64,000 nucleotides of DNA from Vibrio sp. 05-20-BW147 (GTDB taxonomy: Bacteria > Pseudomonadota > Gammaproteobacteria > Enterobacterales > Vibrionaceae), in the NCBI RefSeq assembly GCF_013369385.1, contig NZ_SZTO01000003.1, forward strand, positions 62,001 to 126,000. The letters are read 5' to 3'. How positions within the stretch are numbered: position 1 is the first letter of the stretch; each line of letters opens with the position of its first letter. Under the pieces are notes generated by a model that saw nothing but the letters and a program-made list of their open reading frames with translations, did not search any database and was not told the origin of the DNA. The translations under genes and the position numbers were made by a program. This document shows positions 58,315 to 64,000 of the stretch, piece after piece.

Positions 58315-59430
58315 GTGAATTACCAAATTATTACCGAAAACCAAGACCTAGTTAGGGTATGCAGTAAAGCGCGCGAAGCAGACGTTGTGATGTTGGATAC
58401 CGAGTTTGTCCGCACCCGAACGTATTACCCACAATTGGGCTTAATTCAGCTTTTTGATGGTGACACCCTCTCGCTGATTGATCCAACGGTGCTGACTGAT
58501 ATGAGTGCGTTTACTGAGTTGCTTAACGATGCCTCGGTAATGAAAGTGCTTCACGCGTGCGGTGAGGATTTGGAAGTGTTCCACAATGCGTTTGGTGCGA
58601 TACCGGTACCGATGGTGGATACGCAAATCATGGCCGCGTTTTTGGGCCACGGTCTATCGACGGGCTTTGCTGCCTTGGTCGAGCAGTACCTTAACGTGGA
58701 ACTGGATAAGAGTGAGTCGCGCACCGACTGGTTGGCTCGCCCTCTGAGTGACAAACAGCTTGAGTACGCCGCGGCAGACGTTCACTACTTGCTGCCGCTG
58801 TACGACATCTTGTTGGAAAAAGTGATGGCAGCGGGCTGGTGGCAAGCGGCTCAACAAGAGAGTGAACTGCAAGCAAGCAAGCGCGTAAAAACGCCGAATG
58901 CCGAAGAGGCGTACCTCGATATCAAAGGGGCTTGGCAGCTTAAGCCAAGAGAGCTTGCAATACTCAAACCGCTTGCGACTTGGCGTATGCAAGAGGCGAT
59001 TCGTCGTGACTTAGCGTTGAACTTTGTTTTCAAAGAACACGACTTACTCACGGTGGCACGTTTAGGGTTAACCAGTTTTAAGCGCATGGAAGAAGAGGGG
59101 ATGGATGTTCGCTCAGTACAGCGTCATGGCAATCGAATTGCGGCGATGGTGAAGTCGGCGCGTGAGACCGATCCTGAAGACTATCCAGCGCCAATTGAAC
59201 GCTTGATGGATTTGCCGGGCTATAAACAGTTGTTCAAAAAACTAAAAGATGAAGTCACTCGCGCGTCAAAAGCGACAGGTTTAGCGAGCGAGTTTTTAGC
59301 GTCGAAGAAGCAGACTAATCACTTGATCAGTTGGGTATGGAAACATCAGCGCGATCAAAATCGCCTGCCAGATTTGATGCAAGGTTGGCGCTTAGACATT
59401 CTGGGCGAAAAAATGAACAAGCTAATTTAG
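58315..59430 (+). CDS. rnd: Ribonuclease D
   Basis: A 371-residue 3'-5' exoribonuclease trimming tRNA and other stable RNA 3' ends. The DEDD exonuclease motifs are LDTEFVRTRTYYPQLGLIQ (Exo I), HACGEDLEVF (Exo II) and the YAAADVHYLLPLY (Exo III) region; two HRDC domains follow (about 205-290 and 290-371). The start is GTG at 58315 with GAGAG before it, matching E. coli Rnd MNYQ; a longer open frame begins within the fadD terminator and is rejected. Confidence 0.95.
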   Translation: MNYQIITENQDLVRVCSKAREADVVMLDTEFVRTRTYYPQLGLIQLFDGDTLSLIDPTVLTDMSAFTELLNDASVMKVLHACGEDLEVFHNAFGAIPVPMVDTQIMAAFLGHGLSTGFAALVEQYLNVELDKSESRTDWLARPLSDKQLEYAAADVHYLLPLYDILLEKVMAAGWWQAAQQESELQASKRVKTPNAEEAYLDIKGAWQLKPRELAILKPLATWRMQEAIRRDLALNFVFKEHDLLTVARLGLTSFKRMEEEGMDVRSVQRHGNRIAAMVKSARETDPEDYPAPIERLMDLPGYKQLFKKLKDEVTRASKATGLASEFLASKKQTNHLISWVWKHQRDQNRLPDLMQGWRLDILGEKMNKLI

Positions 59431-59463
59431 AGCACGCTTGGAGCATTTGCTGTATGGATAAAT

Positions 59464-59493
59464 AAAAACAGACGGTCTAAGCCGTCTGTTTTT
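59464..59493. terminator. Bidirectional terminator between rnd and minE
   Basis: Perfect 12-bp stem AAAAACAGACGG / CCGTCTGTTTTT with a six-base loop, between converging genes. Confidence 0.9.
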
Positions 59494-59512
59494 CTATCCG
59501 ATGGATGAAGCG

Positions 59513-59776
59513 CTATTTCTCTTCGTCTGGCAGTTTCACATTCAATTCCAAGACGGAAATATCATCGTCTTTATGTTCAAAGGTGAGATCGACCATCGAA
59601 GGATCAATCGCAACGTATTTGCTGATCACCTTAAGAATGTCTTCTTTCAACTGCGGCAAATAAGATGGCGCGGGGTCATTTTGGCTGCGGCGCTCTGCGA
59701 CGATGATCTGCAAACGCTCTTTAGCGAGGCTTGCAGAGGTCTTTTTTTGTGGGCGGAAAAACTCAAGCAGTGACAT
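59513..59776 (-). CDS. minE: MinE, topological specificity factor
   Basis: An 87-residue MinE (E. coli 88 aa). It stimulates MinD ATPase and drives pole-to-pole oscillation so that division occurs at mid-cell. The N-terminal amphipathic [12 protein letters not shown] and the anti-MinCD helix [16 protein letters not shown] are present. It is last in minCDE, two bases after minD. Confidence 0.96.
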   Translation of the reverse strand: MSLLEFFRPQKKTSASLAKERLQIIVAERRSQNDPAPSYLPQLKEDILKVISKYVAIDPSMVDLTFEHKDDDISVLELNVKLPDEEK

Positions 59777-59778
59777 AT

Positions 59779-60591
59779 CTAGCCTCCAAACAGTCGTTTA
59801 AACAGTCCTTTCTTCTCCTCAGTAAGGAAACGAAAATCCACTTGATTACCCAGTAGGCGCTCAACCGTGTCTGAATAGGCCATGCCTGCATCGGTGTTTT
59901 CATCAAAAATCACGGGCACGCCTTTGTTCGAGGCATTCAGTACCGCTTGGCTCTCAGGAATCACACCGAGTAGTGAAATGTGCAGAATTTCCTCGACATC
60001 TTCAACGCTCAGCATTTCGCCAAGATTCACGCGAGCAGGATTATAACGGGTCAACAAAAGATGTTGCTTGACCGGCTCAAGCCCTTGTTCTGCACGCAGA
60101 GATTTCGAATCCAAAATTCCCAAGATACGGTCTGAATCTCGCACAGAAGAGACTTCTGGGTTGGTGGTGACAATCGCTTCATCTGCAAAGTATAGCGCCA
60201 TTAACGCTCCTTGCTCGATACCCGCCGGTGAATCGCAGATAACAAAGTCAAACCCCATAGTATCGAGTTCGTCCAACACACGTTTGACCCCTTCTTTGGT
60301 GAGCGCATCTTTGTCACGGGTCTGTGATGCAGGAAGAATGAATAGGTTATCGACGCGTTTGTCTTTGATCATCGCCTGATTCAGGGTTGCTTCGCCATTA
60401 ATCACGTTAACAAAGTCATAGACCACACGACGCTCACAACCCATGATCAAATCTAGGTTACGTAGGCCGATATCAAAATCGATAACCGCTGTCTTTTTTC
60501 CTTTCAGCGCAAGGCCTGAAGCAATCGCGGCGCTGGACGTGGTTTTGCCAACCCCACCTTTACCCGAAGTAACAACAATAATGCGTGCCAT
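59779..60591 (-). CDS. minD: MinD, septum-site-determining ATPase
   Basis: A 270-residue ParA-type ATPase, same length as E. coli MinD. The deviant Walker [11 protein letters not shown] (9-18) holds both lysines; [14 protein letters not shown] and [10 protein letters not shown] follow, and the C-terminal membrane-targeting helix [11 protein letters not shown] is intact. It recruits MinC to the membrane and oscillates with MinE. It lies 23 bases after minC and 2 bases before minE. Confidence 0.97.
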   Translation of the reverse strand: MARIIVVTSGKGGVGKTTSSAAIASGLALKGKKTAVIDFDIGLRNLDLIMGCERRVVYDFVNVINGEATLNQAMIKDKRVDNLFILPASQTRDKDALTKEGVKRVLDELDTMGFDFVICDSPAGIEQGALMALYFADEAIVTTNPEVSSVRDSDRILGILDSKSLRAEQGLEPVKQHLLLTRYNPARVNLGEMLSVEDVEEILHISLLGVIPESQAVLNASNKGVPVIFDENTDAGMAYSDTVERLLGNQVDFRFLTEEKKGLFKRLFGG

Positions 60592-60614
60592 TGTGTGATT
60601 TCCTTTTTAATTCT

Positions 60615-61277
60615 TTACTGAGTGAGCGCTTCAAGATGGAGCGTATCGTCCACCAAGCTCAACATCACTTTTTGCTGCCAAAATTGGCGTTCAATTTGGT
60701 CACTGAGCCAATAGTTGCCGGCAATTGAGATCAACTCGGCCTGCAAATCTTGGCAAATAATACGAGCTTCTTTTTGGCCACTTGCACCAGCAATTGCACG
60801 ACCTCGCAAGGTGCCATGAATATGGATTGAACCGTCAGCAATCACTTCGGCTCCCGCGCTGACGTGGTTTAGGATCACCAAATCACCATCTTTGGCGTAG
60901 ATTTGCTGACCAGAGCGAATCGGGGTGCGAATGATTTTTGTCGGTGTGATTTTCGCTGGCGCCTGAGCGGGGGATTTGCTGGCCGACATGATGGCAAACC
61001 CGGCCTCTGACGCAAGATTCTGCGTGCGTTTATCTTTAGCTCCAGTAATGCCAACGGGAATGAATCCGGCTTCGGAAATACCTTGCTTGAGCGCGACGAA
61101 ATCGAGGTCGCCTTTAACGTTGGCGATATTGATCACTACAGGCGCAGCCGCGAAAAAAGCGGGCGCTTGCTCAACTTTTTCTTGGACGAATTCGATAGCC
61201 GTGTCGACCGAGTTGTTGCAAAGGTGCAGAACCGATAACGTAAAGCTGCTACCTTTTAGGTCTGGAGAGTGAGACAT
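60615..61277 (-). CDS. minC: MinC, FtsZ assembly inhibitor
   Basis: A 220-residue MinC. The N-terminal domain (about 1-105) blocks FtsZ polymerisation; the C-terminal beta-helix ([41 protein letters not shown]) binds MinD. Length is near E. coli MinC (231 aa), with a short linker. First gene of minCDE, divergent from ycgL as in E. coli. Confidence 0.96.
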   Translation of the reverse strand: MSHSPDLKGSSFTLSVLHLCNNSVDTAIEFVQEKVEQAPAFFAAAPVVINIANVKGDLDFVALKQGISEAGFIPVGITGAKDKRTQNLASEAGFAIMSASKSPAQAPAKITPTKIIRTPIRSGQQIYAKDGDLVILNHVSAGAEVIADGSIHIHGTLRGRAIAGASGQKEARIICQDLQAELISIAGNYWLSDQIERQFWQQKVMLSLVDDTLHLEALTQ

Positions 61278-61452
61278 TAGATACTTCTTGCCTTTGTTGA
61301 AAGAGCGTTGTCTTTTACTAAGGCTGTCATGTTATATTTCATCCCAATACGCAGCAAGTTCTCTTGCTGTCAAATAAGTGATTTTGTCTAAAAAATTAGG
61401 TTTAAATTAAATTTCGCGCGTCAAACGCGAAAATCAGCACAAAAGGCTTGTC

Positions 61453-61734
61453 ATGCTTTGTTCTATCTATAAAAGTTCTAAGAAAGAAGGCACATATCTT
61501 TATATTCCAAAAAAAGATAATTTTTCACAGGTTCCTGACACATTAATGCAGATGTTCGGTAAGCCTTCTCATGTGATGACGGTGAATCTTGAAGGGCGTA
61601 GTTTGGCATTAGTGAACATTGAAAAAGTAAAAGAATCGCTCAACAACGAGGGCTTTTTCTTGCAACTGCCACCTCCGCCAGAAAATCTCTTACAACAACA
61701 TAAAGAGCGTAAAGCGCAGCAGAAAGAAGACTAA
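61453..61734 (+). CDS. ycgL: YcgL family protein
   Basis: A 93-residue YcgL protein ([20 protein letters not shown], then [16 protein letters not shown] and [14 protein letters not shown]). Its function is unknown; its position beside minC is conserved in gammaproteobacteria. The C-terminus is a charged tail. It is followed by a lytic transglycosylase 51 bases on. Confidence 0.92.
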   Translation: MLCSIYKSSKKEGTYLYIPKKDNFSQVPDTLMQMFGKPSHVMTVNLEGRSLALVNIEKVKESLNNEGFFLQLPPPPENLLQQHKERKAQQKED

Positions 61735-61785
61735 GGCTTAAAAGCCTTGGGAAGTAGGTCAGCTCGATTGCTCAAGGAGGGCTAT

Positions 61786-62757
61786 TTGAAAAAATTGGTA
61801 ACCGCGATACTCAGCATCGGACTTTGTTCATCGGCGTGGGCGAACACCGAAAGTTTTGAGCAGTATCTTGAGCGTTTAAAAGCCCAAGCGGCAGAAGAAG
61901 GCATTTCGGCTCAAACCATAGAGCAAGCCTTTCGCGATGTGCAATTTAAACCACGAGCGGTAAAAGCCGATCGCAATCAACCGGAGAAAAAGCAAACGCT
62001 GGATGAATATCTTCCTCGTGCGGTGCCGGATTGGAAAGTGAAACAAGCCAAAGATCTCTATGAAAAACACTACACCGAACTAAGCCAGATTGCGGATCGC
62101 TATGGCGTACAAGCGCGCTTTATTGTTGCGTTGTGGGGCGTCGAAAGTAACTTTGGTAAGTTCACGGGCAATTTCCCTGTGGTCGATGCTTTATCAACCA
62201 TGGCCTATGAAGGGCGTCGTGAAGCCTTCTTTCGTGCCGAAACCATGGCTGCGCTGAAAATCTTAGACCAAGGGCATATTGAGTTTGAAAACTTCAAAGG
62301 CTCTTGGGCAGGTGCGATGGGGCAGTGTCAGTTTATGCCAAGCTCTTTCCTTGCCTATGCAGCAGACGGGAACGGTGATGGCAAGAAAGACATCTGGAAT
62401 ACCAAAGCCGATGTGTTTGCTTCAACAGCCAGTTACCTCAGCCAATCGGGTTGGGATGATAAATACACTTGGGGTCGCCAAGTGCGCGTGCCGAAAGGGT
62501 TTGATCTTGAGCTAGAAGGGCGAGAAGAGGCGAAAGGCAAATACCTGCAGGAATGGAAAAAACTGGGTATTACCAGCATCAATGGACGCTCATTACCTAA
62601 GCTAAACGAAGACATTAAAGCTTGGTTAGTGATGCCTGATGATGAGAATGGCCGCGCTTATCTGGTCTACAACAACTACAATGTGTTGATGAAGTGGAAT
62701 CGCTCGCATTACTTTGCACTGGCAGTGAGCCATTTGGCTGACCGCATCAAAAATTAA
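61786..62757 (+). CDS. Lytic murein transglycosylase, MltB-like
   Basis: A 323-residue periplasmic enzyme of the GH103 (MltB) type that cleaves peptidoglycan to 1,6-anhydro-muropeptides. The start is TTG at 61786, chosen because AAGGAGG lies five bases before it and because it begins a good signal peptide (KKLVTAILSIGLCSSAWA). No lipobox is present, so it is soluble rather than a lipoprotein. The catalytic Glu lies in LWGVESNFGKF; the goose-lysozyme-like GAMGQCQFMPSSFL follows. No peptidoglycan-binding domain at the C-terminus. Confidence 0.92.
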   Translation: MKKLVTAILSIGLCSSAWANTESFEQYLERLKAQAAEEGISAQTIEQAFRDVQFKPRAVKADRNQPEKKQTLDEYLPRAVPDWKVKQAKDLYEKHYTELSQIADRYGVQARFIVALWGVESNFGKFTGNFPVVDALSTMAYEGRREAFFRAETMAALKILDQGHIEFENFKGSWAGAMGQCQFMPSSFLAYAADGNGDGKKDIWNTKADVFASTASYLSQSGWDDKYTWGRQVRVPKGFDLELEGREEAKGKYLQEWKKLGITSINGRSLPKLNEDIKAWLVMPDDENGRAYLVYNNYNVLMKWNRSHYFALAVSHLADRIKN

Positions 62758-62765
62758 TTCAATTC

Positions 62766-62789
62766 GGCTTGTGGTGTTAGCCACAAGCC
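62766..62789. other. Hairpin between transglycosylase and LysR gene
   Basis: Perfect 9-bp stem GGCTTGTGG / CCACAAGCC with a six-base loop, nine bases after the stop. No T-run, so termination is uncertain. Confidence 0.5.
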
Positions 62790-62802
62790 AACAGCGATAA
62801 AC

Positions 62803-63747
62803 ATGTTATCTGAACGCGCAGCACAAATGGTGGTTTTTGCCGCCCTCGTCAAACATCAAAACTTCACTTCTGCCGCTAAGAGCTTAGCGGTGTCGGTTTC
62901 TCATGTCAGTAAGCAACTGGCACAACTCGAAGCATCGTTGGGGATCAAGTTGATCCAACGCACCACGCGCAGCTTTACACCAACTGAAGCAGGATTGGCC
63001 TTCTATCACCATTGCCAGCAAGTGGTGCAGGCGGTGAATAATGCGCAGCATGAAATGGAGAGCCAGCGCGATGAAATTGCCGGTTTAGTACGAATTGGCT
63101 TGTCGCAATCCTTTGGTACTTTGCATATTCTCCCGGCCATTGATGAACTGCGCCAGAAATACCCGCTACTGCAAGTGGAAATGCATCTGTTTGATTACAA
63201 AGTCGACATGCTGCAAGAAGGGCTGGATCTCTGGATCACCAATCATGAACATTTACCTGAAGGCTACATTGCTCAGCGTTTAGCGGATTGTCAGTTCGTT
63301 GTCGCGGCGTCTCCTGACTATTTGCTGCAGCATGATGCACCGAAGGAGCCTAACGATCTCGCCAATCACAACTGCCTGATTTACCGAAGCTGGGAGCGTG
63401 ACTACACCAGTTGGGCGTTTCGCCGCCAAGGGGAGCACCTTAGCGTCAAGGTATCGGGTAATTATTCGGTCGATCTGGCTGAGGCGGTTCGGGATGCGGC
63501 GATCTCAGGCTGGGGGATTGGCTATCTGGCGACCTACTTGCTTGGTGATGAATTTAGAACTGGAAAACTGATTCAACTGTTGCCAGATTGGCGCGCGAAT
63601 CAGGAAATGCCATTTTATGCGGTGTATCCTAGCCGCCAGCATATGCCGAAAAAAACCTCTGCTGTCATCGATTTCATTAAACAAAAAATCGGTACGCCGT
63701 GTCATTGGGACAAACAGCTTGAGCCCTATGTCAGTTTTCCTGATTAG
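62803..63747 (+). CDS. LysR-type transcriptional regulator
   Basis: A 314-residue LysR regulator. The winged helix-turn-helix is at about 5-64 (FAALVKHQNFTSAAKSLAVSVSHVSKQLAQLE, RTTRSFTPTEAG); the ligand-binding domain follows (VRIGLSQSFGTLHILPAI to the C-terminus). The CrgA/AaeR-like layout LDLWITNHEHLPEGYIAQRL is common in this group. The target and inducer are unknown. A CRP-like site starts one base after its stop, belonging to the next gene. Confidence 0.9.
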   Translation: MLSERAAQMVVFAALVKHQNFTSAAKSLAVSVSHVSKQLAQLEASLGIKLIQRTTRSFTPTEAGLAFYHHCQQVVQAVNNAQHEMESQRDEIAGLVRIGLSQSFGTLHILPAIDELRQKYPLLQVEMHLFDYKVDMLQEGLDLWITNHEHLPEGYIAQRLADCQFVVAASPDYLLQHDAPKEPNDLANHNCLIYRSWERDYTSWAFRRQGEHLSVKVSGNYSVDLAEAVRDAAISGWGIGYLATYLLGDEFRTGKLIQLLPDWRANQEMPFYAVYPSRQHMPKKTSAVIDFIKQKIGTPCHWDKQLEPYVSFPD

Positions 63748-63763
63748 AGTGATTTGAGTCACA
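63748..63763. promoter_or_regulatory. CRP-like site
   Basis: AGTGATTTGAGTCACA fits the CRP pattern TGTGANNNNNNTCACA with one mismatch in the first arm. It lies 209 bases before the last start codon of the window, far but within an otherwise gene-free control region. Confidence 0.5.
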
Positions 63764-63789
63764 AATATTTTCTATTTCCAGAAACATAT

Positions 63790-63803
63790 TTTCCATATGG
63801 AAA
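63790..63803. promoter_or_regulatory. Perfect 14-bp palindrome, possible operator
   Basis: TTTCCATATGGAAA, with a further TTTCCAGAAA at about 63775-63784 just before it. Repeated TTTCCA half sites suggest a dimeric regulator, possibly the adjacent LysR protein, but no known consensus is matched. Confidence 0.4.
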
Positions 63804-63971
63804 TAATAAAACAAGGCAAACGTTTATCTTGTTTTTATTCAATAAGTTAAGTCTTGTGGTTTTATTACGTTTTTCTAATGAACCACCTTGTTAACATTCT
63901 CGACTTGCATCTTACGAGACTGGTAATACAATCCGCGCCTTCCTTGTTCCCCCTCTCTGGAAATAATCACT

Positions 63972-64000
63972 ATGAACTCACTCTTGGGTGTCGTAGCCAT
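63972..64000 (+). CDS. 5' end of a gene cut by the window edge
   Basis: ATG followed by an open frame reading MNSLLGVVA to the end of the window, with GGAAATAA upstream. The hydrophobic start would suit a membrane protein such as a NupC-type nucleoside permease, but nine codons are too few to identify it. The 224 bases before it hold the CRP-like site and the palindrome. Confidence 0.4.

Overview
The window is a contiguous piece of a Vibrio chromosome, most likely chromosome 1. The evidence is gene content and order: toxRS divergent from htpG, then adk-hemH, a gltA / sdhCDAB-sucABCD block, znuBC / znuA, a propeller-AraC regulator, feoABC with a cysteine-free FeoC, yoaA-tsaB-slp-fadD-rnd and minCDE. 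I cannot assign a species from sequence alone. No rRNA, tRNA, insertion sequence, prophage, integron or CRISPR array was seen. Coding density is high and most convergent gene pairs share a clear hairpin terminator.

Layout. 1-2.3 kb: a tightly overlapped cassette of two DUF1538 membrane proteins, a P-II-like protein and a twin-CBS protein. 2.3-4 kb: YfcE-type phosphodiesterase, a CxxC (Rdx/SelW-like) protein and a TauE/SafE permease. 4-5.6 kb: toxS and toxR. 5.6-9.7 kb: htpG, adk, hemH. 9.9-14.1 kb: chemoreceptor, peptide permease, rfaH. 14-20.2 kb: asnB, yicG-type channel, epmC-yfcL, fadE. 20.5-26.4 kb: gmhA, a YafJ-type amidotransferase, purMN, upp, a DUF1853 gene and a Nif3 gene. 26.5-37.8 kb: citrate synthase opposed to the complete succinate dehydrogenase, 2-oxoglutarate dehydrogenase (E1, E2) and succinyl-CoA synthetase genes. 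37.9-47.4 kb: a metal-homeostasis region with zinc uptake (znuABC with a Zur-like box), a 1.1-kDa-residue-scale (about 1130 aa) membrane one-component regulator with a degenerate kinase core, a candidate small RNA and feoABC iron uptake. 47.5-51.5 kb: HIT protein, argS, yecM, purU. 51.7-59.4 kb: small protein, yoaA, tsaB, hypothetical, slp, hydrolase, fadD, rnd. 59.5-64 kb: minCDE, ycgL, lytic transglycosylase, a LysR regulator and the first codons of a further gene.

Regulation visible in the DNA is coherent: a FadR-like operator before fadE, a PurR-like operator between purM and upp, an ArcA-type box before sdhC, a Zur-like box between znuC and znuA, an FNR-like site before feoA and a CRP-like site after the LysR gene. 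Several leaders (adk, purN, argS, rnd, sucC) carry hairpins, some with the U-run of a terminator.

Most worth following up: the DUF1538/P-II-like/CBS cassette (a putative nucleotide-gated transporter of unknown substrate), the pseudokinase propeller-AraC protein lodged between zinc and iron uptake genes, and the minus-strand multi-hairpin candidate sRNA with its own terminator upstream of feoA. Many starts given here differ from the longest reading frame and are justified entry by entry.
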